Assembly: GCF_001310895.1 (NCBI RefSeq)
Contig: NZ_BAZS01000006.1
Coordinates: 1-64,000, forward strand
DNA: 64,000 nt
From: Virgibacillus halodenitrificans JCM 12304
GTDB taxonomy: Bacteria > Bacillota > Bacilli > Bacillales > Amphibacillaceae
Direction: 5' to 3'
This document shows, piece after piece, positions 27,464 through 36,658 of this stretch (position 1 is the stretch's first letter; the number at the start of each line of letters is the position of its first letter). The notes under the pieces were generated by a model that had not been told where the DNA came from, searched no databases, and saw only the letters and a program-made list of their open reading frames with translations. The position numbers were made by a program, and so were the translations under genes.

Positions 27464-27491
27464 TTGACAAATAATAATAATAATGTATAAA
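27464..27491 (+). promoter_or_regulatory. Sigma-A promoter before ribT with an AAT-repeat spacer
   Basis: TTGACA (27464) and TATAAA (27486) are 16 bases apart, and the spacer is five exact AAT copies plus one G. About 120 bases before ribT. Hexamers are good; the repeat spacer is unusual. Confidence 0.65.
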
Positions 27492-27563
27492 TATATATAA
27501 TAACAAGCAAAAAGATACGAATCAAATCTTACTTATTCAAATGTTAGTTTAATTTTAATAAAC

Positions 27564-27579
27564 AACAGGATAACCTGTT
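27564..27579. promoter_or_regulatory. Inverted repeat in the ribT leader
   Basis: AACAGG-ATAA-CCTGTT is a perfect six-base-arm palindrome between the promoter and the ribT start, without a T tract. It could be an operator or a small leader hairpin; I do not recognise a known regulator motif. Confidence 0.5.
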
Positions 27580-27610
27580 ATTTAAGTTATTTTGTTAATG
27601 AGGGGTATCT

Positions 27611-27982
27611 ATGTTAATTCGCTATAAGAAGAACTTAGAAAAAATCGCCATGGGTTTATTATCTTTTATGCCTGAGGAAAAAAAAGACGTGAAAAAATTA
27701 CAGCAGACGATAAAAGAATATGAAACTAATCCAGATTGGCATCTTTTTTTGTGGAAAGAAGATGATGATATATTAGGTGCTGTAGGTTTAAAGATTGAAG
27801 ATGAAATTAATGCTGTTATTCAACACGTATCTGTCAATCCATCTCACCGAAATAATGGAATAGGTAAAAAAATGGTTATTGAAGTGAGTAATCTATATCA
27901 GGAGAAATACGCTGTCTGTGCAAGTGATGAAGTGCAACAGTTCTATACAAAATGTGATGATGTAGATGAACATAATGGTTAA
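27611..27982 (+). CDS. ribT: RibT-like GNAT acetyltransferase
   Basis: GNAT-fold N-acetyltransferase; B. subtilis RibT is the last gene of the riboflavin operon, but its substrate is not established. Seen: 123 residues (B. subtilis 124), N-terminal LIRYKKNLEKIAMGLLSFMPEEK, and the acetyl-CoA loop VNPSHRNNGIGKKM. GAGGGG upstream of the ATG. The four riboflavin genes that usually precede ribT (ribD, ribE, ribAB, ribH) are absent, and there is no FMN riboswitch; it has its own promoter. The next gene on the same strand is scpA, as in B. subtilis. Confidence 0.85.
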   Translation: MLIRYKKNLEKIAMGLLSFMPEEKKDVKKLQQTIKEYETNPDWHLFLWKEDDDILGAVGLKIEDEINAVIQHVSVNPSHRNNGIGKKMVIEVSNLYQEKYAVCASDEVQQFYTKCDDVDEHNG

Positions 27983-28054
27983 TTAAAAATCTGGACATGG
28001 CTAATCCAGTAATAAAGTATCCAAAGTTTTAAATCTATAGTGCCCTAGTTAAAT

Positions 28055-28098
28055 AAAAAGCCAGCCCTCTTATATGAAGGGCTGGCTTTTTATTTTTT
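28055..28098. terminator. Terminator between ribT and yjcZ
   Basis: AAAAGCCAGCCCT pairs with AGGGCTGGCTTTT around a nine-base loop, with flanking A and T tracts, so it can serve both convergent genes. Confidence 0.92.
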
Positions 28099-28128
28099 TA
28101 TTTTACGGCATTGTTATACAGTTTTGGT

Positions 28129-28218
28129 TTAGAACCAAGCTGCCCCAACGATTATTAACAGAATAAATAGAACTACAATTAGCGCAAAACCGCCGCCATA
28201 TCCATAACTATTGCTCAT
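28129..28218 (-). CDS. YjcZ-family tiny sporulation membrane peptide
   Basis: A 29-residue peptide. Seen: MSNSYGYGGGFALIVVLF then a hydrophobic stretch ending VGAAWF, i.e. a short Tyr/Gly-rich head and a single membrane-spanning segment, the pattern of the tiny-TM YjcZ family common in sporeformers. AAGGAGGAG is well placed before the ATG. Too short for most gene finders. A sigma-K-like promoter lies upstream. Function is unknown; association with the spore or mother-cell membrane is known for the family only by expression. Confidence 0.85.
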   Translation of the reverse strand: MSNSYGYGGGFALIVVLFILLIIVGAAWF

Positions 28219-28281
28219 AATAGTACTCCTCCTTTTTCTTCTTAAGACAAATAAATTGTGTTATTATTTATCTTACATTAG

Positions 28282-28310
28282 TAAATTATGTAGGGACCCT
28301 GTTGTTTGTA
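28282..28310 (-). promoter_or_regulatory. Candidate sigma-K promoter for the YjcZ peptide
   Basis: On the minus strand, CATAATTTA matches the sigma-K -10 (CATAnnnTA) exactly, with TACA 16 bases upstream (consensus mACm). It lies about 65 bases before the start codon. Divergent with scpA. Confidence 0.4.
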
Positions 28311-28363
28311 TAGGCGTTTATGCCAAACTCATGCAACAAAAATTAGAAAGGATGTTGTTAAAA

Positions 28364-29101
28364 ATGAATCAGGCATATGAGGTGAAACTAGATAAGTTCG
28401 AGGGGCCACTTGATTTACTTTTACATCTAATTAACCAATATGAGATAGATATATATGATATTCCAGTTGCTGTAATTACTGAACAATATATGAACTATAT
28501 ACATACAATGCAACGACTTGAATTGAACGTTGCAAGTGAATACTTGGTAATGGCTGCAACATTGGTTGCCATTAAAAGCGAAATGCTCTTGCCGAAGCCT
28601 GATATAGTGGAAGATACAGAGGAGTATATGGAAGACCCAAGGACTGAACTTATGGAGCGGCTAATTGAATATAGAAAATATAAAGAGGCTGCAGAAAAAT
28701 TAAGGGAGAGAGAAGAAGACTTAAATCAAGTTCACACACGTCCCCCTTCTTCGTTTGAAGAATTGTTAAATGAACCACCTACCTTGACTAGAGGAAATAT
28801 TTCTGTGTATGATATGTTGCACGCGCTTGGAAAGATGATGGAAAGAAAAAAATGGAAAGAACCACTGGAGACAAGAATAAGTAAGGCGGAAATATCTATA
28901 GAAAAGCGGATGGACGAGATATTTGAACAAGTTAGCAGAGCTAAAGAGGGCTTGCTATTTTATGAATTATTCAGCGTTCCATCAAATAGTGCGATTGTAG
29001 TTACCTTTATGGCATTACTGGAACTAATGAAAGATAATAAAGTCTATTGTAATCAAGAGAAACATTTTGAAGCTTTATATGTTTATCATATGGAGGAATA
29101 A
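28364..29101 (+). CDS. scpA: Segregation and condensation protein A
   Basis: Kleisin subunit that bridges the SMC dimer to compact and segregate the chromosome. Seen: about 245 residues, N-terminal VKLDKFEGPLDLLLHLI (binds the SMC neck), YLVMAATLVAIKSEMLLPKP, LMERLIEYRKYKEAAEKL, and the C-terminal winged helix VVTFMALLELMKDNKV. AGAAAGGATG is suitably placed for the ATG at 28364; upstream extension as far as 28211 is not supported by homology. Three bases before scpB, so translated together. Confidence 0.95.
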   Translation: MNQAYEVKLDKFEGPLDLLLHLINQYEIDIYDIPVAVITEQYMNYIHTMQRLELNVASEYLVMAATLVAIKSEMLLPKPDIVEDTEEYMEDPRTELMERLIEYRKYKEAAEKLREREEDLNQVHTRPPSSFEELLNEPPTLTRGNISVYDMLHALGKMMERKKWKEPLETRISKAEISIEKRMDEIFEQVSRAKEGLLFYELFSVPSNSAIVVTFMALLELMKDNKVYCNQEKHFEALYVYHMEE

Positions 29102-29103
29102 AC

Positions 29104-29688
29104 GTGGAAATTACGGAACACAAAGCGATCTTAGAAGGTCTCCTTTTTGCAAGCGGGGACGAAGGAATTACTTGCAAACAAATTTCAAAAATTATAGAAG
29201 TGCCCGAGGATTATGTTGTTCACATATTGGAAGAATTACGTTTTGACTACGAAAGTGAACACAGAGGAGTAACTATTTTGGAGTCAAATCAACAGTACTA
29301 TATGACAACTAAACCTGAGCACAGTTCCTATTATAAAAAGATGTTGGAAACACCAATGCTTACGAAGCTTTCCCAGGCAGCTTTGGAAACACTTGCTATT
29401 ATTGCATATCGACAACCGATCACCAGAACTGAGATTGAGGAAATAAGAGGAGTTAAAAGTGATCGTCCAGTACAAACATTGATTGCTCGTATGCTAATTG
29501 AAGAGGTAGGAAGAAGAGAAGGAATTGGTCGACCAGTTCTTTTTGCAACAACAAAAGAGTTTTTAACGTTCTTCGGATTAACTTCTCTAGAAGAACTTCC
29601 CCCACTTCCAGAGGTCTCAGATCCAAGCAATGTAGAGGAAGATGCAGATCTTTTCTTTAAACAATTCAATGAAAAATTAAGTGAATGA
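29104..29688 (+). CDS. scpB: Segregation and condensation protein B
   Basis: Winged-helix dimer that binds ScpA within the SMC-ScpAB condensin. Seen: 194 residues, two tandem winged-helix domains (ILEGLLFASGDEGI at the start; SQAALETLAIIAYRQPITRTEIEEIRGVKSDRPVQTLIARMLIEEVGRREGIGRPVLFATTKEFL), then an acidic tail. Start is GTG at 29104 after GGAGG. Length as in B. subtilis (about 197). Intact. Confidence 0.95.
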   Translation: MEITEHKAILEGLLFASGDEGITCKQISKIIEVPEDYVVHILEELRFDYESEHRGVTILESNQQYYMTTKPEHSSYYKKMLETPMLTKLSQAALETLAIIAYRQPITRTEIEEIRGVKSDRPVQTLIARMLIEEVGRREGIGRPVLFATTKEFLTFFGLTSLEELPPLPEVSDPSNVEEDADLFFKQFNEKLSE

Positions 29689-29833
29689 TAGGTGAATGCA
29701 GAGCTGGGTATGTAAGCCCGGCGCTAATAGGAATAGCCATATAATTGCTGATAATGAAATTACCAGTGAAATTAATTGTCCATTCAAGCGAATTTCATCT
29801 AAGTACATAACCAGGCATAATACAATATTACTT

Positions 29834-29866
29834 AAAAAAAAGTTACTTAACGTCAACTTTTTTGTT
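29834..29866 (+). terminator. AT-rich terminator after scpB
   Basis: AAAAAAGTT and AACTTTTTT form a nine-base stem around a ten-base loop, with further Ts after. Weak by GC content but well shaped. Confidence 0.6.
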
Positions 29867-29948
29867 TATTTTTGGAGAGCATGTACTCTCAGTTTCATTA
29901 GCGAACAGTACTTCTCGATCTTTGACGATGGTAGAATGTAAAATTTAC

Positions 29949-29976
29949 TCATACTCGATATATACAAGCATATTAT
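29949..29976 (+). promoter_or_regulatory. Candidate sigma-E promoter for dacB-spmA-spmB
   Basis: TCATACT (-35, six of seven) and CATATTAT (-10, six of eight) are 13 bases apart, about 25 bases upstream of the dacB ribosome binding site. This operon is sigma-E-dependent in B. subtilis. Confidence 0.5.
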
Positions 29977-30009
29977 ATAAAGACACTACTACGGTGGAGG
30001 AGAACTATT

Positions 30010-31107
30010 ATGCGTTATATCATACTTACGATGACTATTTTGTTAATTATTGCTTTCCCAAGGATTGGACAAGCATCCCCTGCAGTCTCAGCTAATAATG
30101 CTATATTAATGGAAGCTTCATCAGGAAGAGTTTTATTTGAAAAAAGAGCTTACGATAGACAATCCATCGCCAGTATTACAAAAATAATGACTGCGATTAT
30201 AGCAATTGAATCTGGAAATTTAGACAAGAAAGTAACTGCAAGCCGTAAAGCAGTTTATACAGAGGGTTCTTCAATATATTTAGAACAAGGGGAAAAAATG
30301 ACTCTGGAAGACCTTTTATATGGCTTGATGCTTCGCTCTGGAAACGATGCCGCGGTGGCCATTAGTGAGCACGTAGGCGGTAGTGAGGAAGGTTTTACTT
30401 TTTTAATGAATGAAAAGGCTAAATGGTTAGGTATGAATGATTCTCATTTTATGAACCCACACGGTCTTGATGCAAAGGAGCATTATTCTTCAGCTTACGA
30501 CATGGCATTGCTTACAAAATATGCAATGGATAATAAAAAATTTAGAGCAATTAGTGGAGCAGAGACTTACTTATCTGATGCAAGAACCTACAGCTGGAGA
30601 AATAAAAATAAATTACTTACTCAGTATTATAAATATTGTACAGGAGGAAAGACAGGTTATACCAAAAAGACTGGAAGAACACTTGTCACAACTGCTGAAA
30701 AAGATGGGATGAAGTTAATTGCCGTTACCTTAGATGCACCAGACGATTGGAATGACCATATTCAATTATTTGAATGGGGTTTTAAAAATTATAAAATGAA
30801 GACAGTGGAAAAAAAGGGAGAAAAATTATATAAACTTGATGACATAAACAATCTGACTTCAGGTTATATCAGGGATGATGTAGAATACCCACTAACTGAA
30901 GATGAAACGGACAGGATAGTGCAGAAAAACGTGTTGCTTGCTAAAACCAAGCAATCAGCTAATAATCCGATAGGTAAGTCGGTATTTTACCTTAACAACC
31001 AACCTATACTGCAAGCTTCTGTATATGATCATCCGAAACGTAGGGACTTATCCGCAGATCTAAAATACATGATAGAAAAAGTTATGGGTATGAATTCTAT
31101 ATGGTAA
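30010..31107 (+). CDS. dacB: Sporulation D-alanyl-D-alanine carboxypeptidase DacB
   Basis: Mother-cell PBP that trims cortex stem peptides and sets cross-linking. Seen: signal peptide (residues 1-22), SxxK in ASITKIM, SGN in LRSGNDAAV, KTG in GGKTGYTKKTGRTLVT, and a PBP5-like C-terminal part. 365 residues (B. subtilis DacB about 380). GGAGGAG precedes the ATG. Overlaps spmA by seven bases, and dacB-spmA-spmB is the same operon as in B. subtilis, where all three affect core dehydration and heat resistance. A second, forespore carboxypeptidase, DacF, is encoded 10 kb upstream. Confidence 0.95.
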   Translation: MRYIILTMTILLIIAFPRIGQASPAVSANNAILMEASSGRVLFEKRAYDRQSIASITKIMTAIIAIESGNLDKKVTASRKAVYTEGSSIYLEQGEKMTLEDLLYGLMLRSGNDAAVAISEHVGGSEEGFTFLMNEKAKWLGMNDSHFMNPHGLDAKEHYSSAYDMALLTKYAMDNKKFRAISGAETYLSDARTYSWRNKNKLLTQYYKYCTGGKTGYTKKTGRTLVTTAEKDGMKLIAVTLDAPDDWNDHIQLFEWGFKNYKMKTVEKKGEKLYKLDDINNLTSGYIRDDVEYPLTEDETDRIVQKNVLLAKTKQSANNPIGKSVFYLNNQPILQASVYDHPKRRDLSADLKYMIEKVMGMNSIW

Positions 31108-31681
31108 ATATAATTTGGGCTTCTATGGCGATCATAGGTATTATTTATGCAATGTTTAATGGAACAATGGAAGAAGTAAATAAAGCATTATTTGCAAGCG
31201 CTCAGGAAGCAGTAACACTATCGATTGGTCTCATTAGTGTTCTTGTGTTCTGGCTTGGGATTATGAAGGTAGCTGAAGAAGCTGGAATATTAAAATTCCT
31301 GCTAAATTATTTCGCCCCTTTGTAACTCGATTATTTCCCGAAGTGCCAAAGGATCACCCGGCCATGGGGTATATTTTAAGTAATTTTACTGCAAATATAT
31401 TTGGGTTAGGAAATGCAGCAACACCACTAGGCATAAAAGCAATGGAACAAATGAAGCAATTAAGCGGTAGCGAAACTGCATCCCGTTCTATGATTACATT
31501 TCTGGCATTAAACACCTCTAGTCTCACGATCATACCAACAACCGTCATAGCTATACGAATGCAATATGATTCTGTCTCACCAACAGAAATAGTTGGTACA
31601 ACAATTATTGCTACTGTCATCTCTTCCACTGGAGCTATACTAATTGATCGCTTTTTCGCCTATAGAGAAAACAAAAAATAA
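31101..31681 (+). CDS. spmA: Spore maturation protein A, one-base frameshift
   Basis: Membrane protein of the nucleoside-recognition (Gate) fold needed, with SpmB, for spore core dehydration. Seen: first part MVNIIWASMAIIGIIYAMFNG through ILKFLLNYFAPL, stop at 31325; second part PKDHPAMGYILSNFTANIFGLGNAATPLGIKAMEQM to 31681. One missing T in the run at 31319-31321 would give FAPFVTRLFPEVPKDHPAMG, joining both into about 193 residues, the normal length. Overlaps dacB. Four or five membrane segments are expected. Confidence 0.93.
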
Positions 31682-31775
31682 CCATGCTTTATGCTATGTT
31701 AAAAATAATTGAAGTAATCTTCTTTAGAATAAGTAAATAGGCGAAAAGTTTATATTAAATGTGGGGGGATAGATC

Positions 31776-32306
31776 ATGCAGTTAATAACCTCTATAAGCA
31801 CATGGCTTATACCGTGCTTTTTACTTCTGGTTTTGATAACCGCTACAATGAAAAGAGTACCAGCTTATGAATCATTTGTGGAAGGAGGAAAGGATGGTGT
31901 CAAGATGGCATTTTCCTTACTTCCTTTTTTAGTAGGTATGATTGTATCCATTTCAATTTTAAGAAGCTCTGGGGTTTTGGAAGCTTTTATTGGCTTACTA
32001 GCACCGGCCCTATCCTATATGGGCGTTCCGCCTGATATTATTCCTTTAGCAATTGTCCGGCCTATATCAGGAACCGCTGCTTTGGGAATGACTACAGAGC
32101 TAATTAGCACACATGGCCCTGATTCGTTTATTGGCAGACTTGCTTCCACGATGCAAGGAAGTACTGATACGACATTGTACATTTTAACGGTATACTTTGG
32201 GGCAGTTGGTATTCGGAAAATGGGGTATGCTTTAAAAGTTGGACTATTAGCAGACCTTCTTGGTATAATAGCATCAGTAATTGTAGTAAAATTGGTGTTT
32301 GGATAA
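31776..32306 (+). CDS. spmB: Spore maturation protein B
   Basis: Partner of SpmA, same fold family. Seen: 176 residues (B. subtilis 178), several hydrophobic segments, KMAFSLLPFLVGMIVSISILRSSG, and RPISGTAALGMTTELISTHGPDSFIGRLASTMQGSTDTTLYIL, a conserved Gate-type block. TGGGGGG lies before the ATG. A 94-base gap separates it from spmA. No break. Confidence 0.94.
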   Translation: MQLITSISTWLIPCFLLLVLITATMKRVPAYESFVEGGKDGVKMAFSLLPFLVGMIVSISILRSSGVLEAFIGLLAPALSYMGVPPDIIPLAIVRPISGTAALGMTTELISTHGPDSFIGRLASTMQGSTDTTLYILTVYFGAVGIRKMGYALKVGLLADLLGIIASVIVVKLVFG

Positions 32307-32321
32307 TAAATAATGACTTAG

Positions 32322-32350
32322 TAGCGTTAACATAAAGTTAACGCTATTAT
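32322..32350 (+). terminator. Hairpin after spmB
   Basis: TAGCGTTAAC and GTTAACGCTA form a perfect ten-base stem around ATAAA; the tail is only moderately T-rich. Confidence 0.7.
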
Positions 32351-32386
32351 TGTGTAAGAAAATTTTGTGGAAATGGTGATAAAAAG

Positions 32387-33124
32387 ATGACAAACTCTTT
32401 AGAAAGACTTCAGAAAGTAATAGCACAAAGTGGAGTTACTTCGAGAAGAAAAGCGGAACAACTTATTATAGATGGAAAAGTAAAAGTAAATGGAAAAACA
32501 ATTACGGAATTAGGTACAAAGGTAACTCAAGGAGACCAGATAGAAATAGATGGAGTTCCTTTAGAAAAAGAAGAGCCTGTATATTATATGCTTTACAAAC
32601 CTAGAGGGGTTATCTCTAGTGTGAAGGATGACAAGGGGAGAAAAGTCGTAACAGAAATACTTGGAGATATACAAGAGAGAGTTTTTCCTGTAGGAAGATT
32701 AGATTATGATACGTCTGGACTTCTTCTTCTTACGAATGATGGTGAGTTCGCTAATTTGCTAATGCATCCTAAATATCAAATTGAAAAAGTATATGTTACT
32801 AAGGTTAAAGGCCTCCCAACAAAAAAAGAATTGGGCTTACTGCGAAAAGGAGTTCGCGACGAGGGAGACTTATTGAAGGCTGTACGTTACGATATCCTTT
32901 CTACGGACAAAAATAAAAATACTAGTATTATTCAGTTAACCTTGCAGGAAGGAAAAAATAAACATGTACGTAGAATGATGGACAAGCTTGGCTATCCTGT
33001 TATTAAGCTTAAAAGAGAAAAGTATGGCATGTTAACATTGGAAGGTTTGCAACCAGGGAAGTATCGACCGCTTACTCCAAAAGAAGTAAAGCAAATGAGA
33101 AATCTTGCATTAGAAAATTGTTAA
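32387..33124 (+). CDS. rluB: 23S rRNA pseudouridine synthase RluB
   Basis: RsuA/RluB-family synthase that isomerises a uridine in the 23S rRNA peptidyl transferase region (2605 in E. coli numbering). Seen: N-terminal S4 domain (LQKVIAQSGVTSRRKAEQLIIDGKVKVNGK), YKPRGVISSVKD, VGRLDYDTSGLLLLTNDGEF with the catalytic Asp, and EGKNKHVRRMMDKLGYPVIKLKRE. 245 residues. Between spmB and resA, where B. subtilis has the equivalent ypuL. Confidence 0.95.
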   Translation: MTNSLERLQKVIAQSGVTSRRKAEQLIIDGKVKVNGKTITELGTKVTQGDQIEIDGVPLEKEEPVYYMLYKPRGVISSVKDDKGRKVVTEILGDIQERVFPVGRLDYDTSGLLLLTNDGEFANLLMHPKYQIEKVYVTKVKGLPTKKELGLLRKGVRDEGDLLKAVRYDILSTDKNKNTSIIQLTLQEGKNKHVRRMMDKLGYPVIKLKREKYGMLTLEGLQPGKYRPLTPKEVKQMRNLALENC

Positions 33125-33154
33125 ACAATAGTCAAAATTAGAAGTAAGCTTAAA

Positions 33155-33163
33155 TGGTATAAT
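33155..33163 (+). promoter_or_regulatory. Extended -10 promoter candidate for resA
   Basis: TGGTATAAT has a perfect -10 hexamer with TGN extension, 20 bases before the resA start. No clear -35, which would suit activator dependence; in B. subtilis resA transcription needs ResD. Confidence 0.5.
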
Positions 33164-33182
33164 AGCTGAGGGAGTGATCGGC

Positions 33183-33758
33183 TTGAGCTTAGACAAAATT
33201 AGAGAAAATAAGAAAGTAAAGAAACGTAATCGCCTGATTTTTCGTTCGATTATATTAGCAATTTTAGTTGGTGCAGTCATTTTTGCACTTGTTTCCCATT
33301 TTCAGAAAGATAATGCTATTTATAAAGCGGGTGACAAAGCACCGGATTTTCAGCTCCAACAGATTAATGAGAATAATGAGCTAGAAACAATTCAACTTAG
33401 CGACTTAAAGGGAAAAGGAGTCATGCTTAACTTTTGGGGCACATGGTGTGAGCCTTGTAAAGTTGAAATGCCTTATATGCAAAAGCTTTATCCAAAATAC
33501 AAAGAACAAGGAGTTGAGATTGTAGCTGTAAGTCTTGATGCCACTCAATTAGTGGTTAAACGTTTCATCGATGAATATGGTCTTACATTTCCTGTTCCGT
33601 TTGATAAATCAGGTGAAGTGAAGGATTTGTATAAAATAGGGCCGATTCCAAGCACATTATTTATTAACCCCGAAGGCGAAATAGTTGAAGTTGTGGAAGG
33701 GGCCTTGACGTTAGACAGATTGGAAAGTTATTTGCAGGATATTAAGCCGAAAAGCTAA
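33183..33758 (+). CDS. resA: Thiol-disulfide oxidoreductase ResA
   Basis: Membrane-anchored extracytoplasmic thioredoxin that reduces apocytochrome c haem-binding cysteines. Seen: N-terminal anchor segment (residues about 18-38), APDFQLQQI, and the active site WGTWCEPCKVEMPYM (WCEPC, CxxC), then IGPIPSTLFI with the cis-Pro. About 191 residues. I chose TTG at 33183 because GGGAGTGATC is correctly spaced; a GTG at 33174 lies within that site. Opens the resABC(DE) cluster. Confidence 0.93.
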   Translation: MSLDKIRENKKVKKRNRLIFRSIILAILVGAVIFALVSHFQKDNAIYKAGDKAPDFQLQQINENNELETIQLSDLKGKGVMLNFWGTWCEPCKVEMPYMQKLYPKYKEQGVEIVAVSLDATQLVVKRFIDEYGLTFPVPFDKSGEVKDLYKIGPIPSTLFINPEGEIVEVVEGALTLDRLESYLQDIKPKS

Positions 33759-33788
33759 TATCATTTTAACTTATTGCGAGGGATTTAA

Positions 33789-35432
33789 ATGAATAAAATA
33801 AAGTGTGAATGCGGGCATGTTAATCCGGAAGGGACAGTGCTCTGTGAATCATGTGGAAAGCCGATTGAAGGAAACCAGCATATTGACGGAAATGATAAAA
33901 AAAAGCTATTAAACATGCGTTATGACGGTACAGCAAGAAGATCTCAAACATACAATAAATCCATCATTGATAAAATTTGGAGTTTTTTCTCATCTGTTAA
34001 AGTAGGGGTATGGCTGATTGTTCTTGCTTTGATCGCTTCAGCAATTGGGTCCATATTTCCTCAAGAAATGTACATACCTGCCGATGCACCATCCCGGGAT
34101 CCAGCTGTTTTCTACGAGGCTCAATATGGTATTTTTGGTTTAATTTTTTATCAGCTTGGATTCCATAATTTATATAGTTCTTGGTGGTATATGGTATTAA
34201 TCGCTTTAATCGGTATTTCTCTAGTTATATGTAGTTTGGACCGTTTCGTACCGCTATACAAAGCATTAAAGAAACAAAAAGCCAAGCGTCATGAAACTTT
34301 TTTGAGAAGACAACGATTGTTCAGTGAAACGAATGCGGTGACCGATGAAGAGATACAATTAATTAAACAACAGTTAAAAAATCAAAAGTATAAGCTTCAA
34401 GAAGAGAATGGTCATATCCTAGCTGAAAAAGGCCGTTTTTCAAGGTGGGGACCATATGTCAATCATATTGGTTTAATTATTATTTTACTTGCAGCGATTT
34501 TGCGCTTAACCCCGCTGTTTTATACCAATGAATACGTATGGGTAAGAGAAGGACAGCAATTAGTGATTCCTGGAACAGACGGAGAGTATTATATAGAAAA
34601 CAAAGATTTTATCATTGAAACATATGATAAAAATGACAAAAAATTCCAGGAAGCAATTGTTAAAGAAGGTGGAGAGATCCCAAGCAATTTTCAGACAAAT
34701 GCTATTATATATAAAGCAGAGGAATCTTCCGTACCAGGAGCAGACCCTGACCTAACAAAAATTATTGAAGATAGTATTCGTATGAATCAACCGATCCAAT
34801 TCGATGGTTATTCGATTTACCAATCTGGCTACCAATTAAATGAGTTTACCAACATGACATTTAAATTGCATGAAGTTGAGGATGCAGAAGAAAAAGCGCT
34901 GGGATCGTTTACAATTGATTTAAATTCGCCTAAACCGGAATACATTTTAGATAACGGTTTTAAAGTGGAGATAAGTAAATATTATCCTGACTATTACTTA
35001 AACGATAATAATATTCCTGCTTCAAAAACTAACTTTCCCAGAAATCCTGCATTTGTACTCTTAGTATATCCACCAGATAGCGAAGAAGCAGAAGTTAGCT
35101 TTTTAGGCATAGGTAAGAATATTGATGCTACTGGTGAAAATGATTATAAGTTAGGAATTACCGACTTTGAAATGCATGATGTTAGTGGTTTAGCTGTAAA
35201 GCGTGACTACTCCTTACCTTTCTTCGGTCTAGGGGCGTTGATCTTCATGATTGGTGTAATACAGGGGATGTATTGGCAGCATAGAAGAATTTGGATACAA
35301 CCATCAAATGGTGGTTTATTAATGGCTGCACATACAAATAAAAACTGGTTTGGTGTCAAAAAAGACATTGAAAAAGTGATAGCTGGTACACAAGTTAATA
35401 TGGTGAATGATCAGCAGGAACTTGATGATTAA
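33789..35432 (+). CDS. resB: Cytochrome c biogenesis protein ResB
   Basis: Half of the System II haem exporter and cytochrome c synthetase. Seen: 547 residues; an N-terminal zinc ribbon ([19 protein letters not shown], two CxxC pairs), then [22 protein letters not shown], further membrane segments near 130-150 and 215-235, a large extracytoplasmic domain and a final segment near residue 480 ([19 protein letters not shown]). GAGGG precedes the ATG. Thirty bases after resA and 26 before resC. Confidence 0.94.
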   Translation: MNKIKCECGHVNPEGTVLCESCGKPIEGNQHIDGNDKKKLLNMRYDGTARRSQTYNKSIIDKIWSFFSSVKVGVWLIVLALIASAIGSIFPQEMYIPADAPSRDPAVFYEAQYGIFGLIFYQLGFHNLYSSWWYMVLIALIGISLVICSLDRFVPLYKALKKQKAKRHETFLRRQRLFSETNAVTDEEIQLIKQQLKNQKYKLQEENGHILAEKGRFSRWGPYVNHIGLIIILLAAILRLTPLFYTNEYVWVREGQQLVIPGTDGEYYIENKDFIIETYDKNDKKFQEAIVKEGGEIPSNFQTNAIIYKAEESSVPGADPDLTKIIEDSIRMNQPIQFDGYSIYQSGYQLNEFTNMTFKLHEVEDAEEKALGSFTIDLNSPKPEYILDNGFKVEISKYYPDYYLNDNNIPASKTNFPRNPAFVLLVYPPDSEEAEVSFLGIGKNIDATGENDYKLGITDFEMHDVSGLAVKRDYSLPFFGLGALIFMIGVIQGMYWQHRRIWIQPSNGGLLMAAHTNKNWFGVKKDIEKVIAGTQVNMVNDQQELDD

Positions 35433-35458
35433 CCAATGTTTATATTAGGAGGATATAC

Positions 35459-36649
35459 ATGGGAGATTTAACAACGATCAGTAGTACGATGTTATATATA
35501 ACTTTTATACTGTACTTAATAGCAACCATTTTTTTTGCTGCTACGATAAAGGACAAACGCACAAGTTCAAAGAAGGGAAATGCTGGTAAAATAGGAATTA
35601 CTATTACTATTATTGGTTTTTTATCCCAACTCACATATTTTGTGACCAGATGGATAGCTAGTGGTCATGTACCTGTTAGTAATTTGTTTGAGTTTATGAC
35701 CTTTTTCGGGATGTCTCTGGTACTGGCATTTATCATCATTTACTTTATCTATGATTTGCAGGTTTTAGGATTATTTGCATTACCAGTTGCATTAATTATT
35801 ATTGCATATGCCAGCATGTTCCCTACTGATATATCGCCATTGGTTCCATCGTTGCAAAGTCACTGGCTATATATTCACGTCACAACCGTATCACTTGCAG
35901 AAGGTATTTTGGCCTTTAGCTTTGTATCGGGATTGATCTATTTAATAAGACAAATTGACCAGACGAAGAGCAGTAAACGCACAGCATGGCTAGAAGTAGT
36001 ATTGTACTCATTAATCGTGTTTGTTGGTTTTATTGTTATTACAGTAACCTTTAATATGATGAATTATAATGCTACCTTTACTTATCCAACAGGCGGACAA
36101 ACTTTGGAGTCTAATTATCATTTACCTCCTATAGCAGGTCCAAATGATGGGGAATTGCTAACGAAAGATGCAAATCAACCTTTATTTGAAACTCCTGCTT
36201 GGATGCACGGGGCAGATGCAGGCAGAAAGTTTAATACACTAATCTGGTCGTTTATAACCGGAACTGTATTATACGTACTTTTACGAGTTGTACTTCGTAA
36301 ACGAATTGGTGCAGTTATTCAACCATTGTTGAAAAATACTAAACCTGATTTACTTGATGAAATCACGTATAGAGCTGTAGCAATTGGTTTCCCTGTATTT
36401 ACTTTAGGTGGTTTAATATTCGCTGCAATTTGGGCACAGGAAGCGTGGGGACGTTTCTGGGGCTGGGATCCGAAAGAAGTATGGGCGCTAATTACTTGGT
36501 TCTTCTATGCTGCTTTTCTTCACCTAAGACTTTCCAGAGGATGGCATGGAGAAAAATCTGCCTGGCTCGCAACTGTAGGTTTCGCTATAATTATGTTTAA
36601 TCTAGTTGCAGTAAATCTTGTGTTGGCAGGTTTACATTCATACGCTTAA
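35459..36649 (+). CDS. resC: Cytochrome c biogenesis protein ResC (CcsA family)
   Basis: Haem-handling partner of ResB. Seen: 396 residues, about eight membrane segments, and the WWD-type haem-binding signature [24 protein letters not shown], followed by [21 protein letters not shown] with conserved His; another His occurs in [19 protein letters not shown] precedes the ATG. A terminator follows, so resDE is expressed at least partly from its own promoter. Confidence 0.95.
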   Translation: MGDLTTISSTMLYITFILYLIATIFFAATIKDKRTSSKKGNAGKIGITITIIGFLSQLTYFVTRWIASGHVPVSNLFEFMTFFGMSLVLAFIIIYFIYDLQVLGLFALPVALIIIAYASMFPTDISPLVPSLQSHWLYIHVTTVSLAEGILAFSFVSGLIYLIRQIDQTKSSKRTAWLEVVLYSLIVFVGFIVITVTFNMMNYNATFTYPTGGQTLESNYHLPPIAGPNDGELLTKDANQPLFETPAWMHGADAGRKFNTLIWSFITGTVLYVLLRVVLRKRIGAVIQPLLKNTKPDLLDEITYRAVAIGFPVFTLGGLIFAAIWAQEAWGRFWGWDPKEVWALITWFFYAAFLHLRLSRGWHGEKSAWLATVGFAIIMFNLVAVNLVLAGLHSYA

Positions 36650-36658
36650 TTCTTCCAA

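Larger units (their letters stand above)
29689..30009. other. Gene-free interval between scpB and dacB
   Basis: Where B. subtilis has ypuI, no comparable gene is visible. Open frames here (for example 29696-29941 and 29862-30095) lack ribosome binding sites and protein-like composition. It holds a likely terminator (about 29834-29866) and a sigma-E-like promoter (29949-29976). Confidence 0.6.

Noticed and set aside
27391-27610. FMN riboswitch before ribT
   Set aside because: The leader is AT-rich and lacks the conserved multi-helix GC-rich core of an RFN element.
29696-30095. Two overlapping ORFs between scpB and dacB, possible ypuI remnant
   Set aside because: Composition is not protein-like, they cross a terminator-like hairpin and a sigma-E-like promoter, and I see no YpuI similarity.
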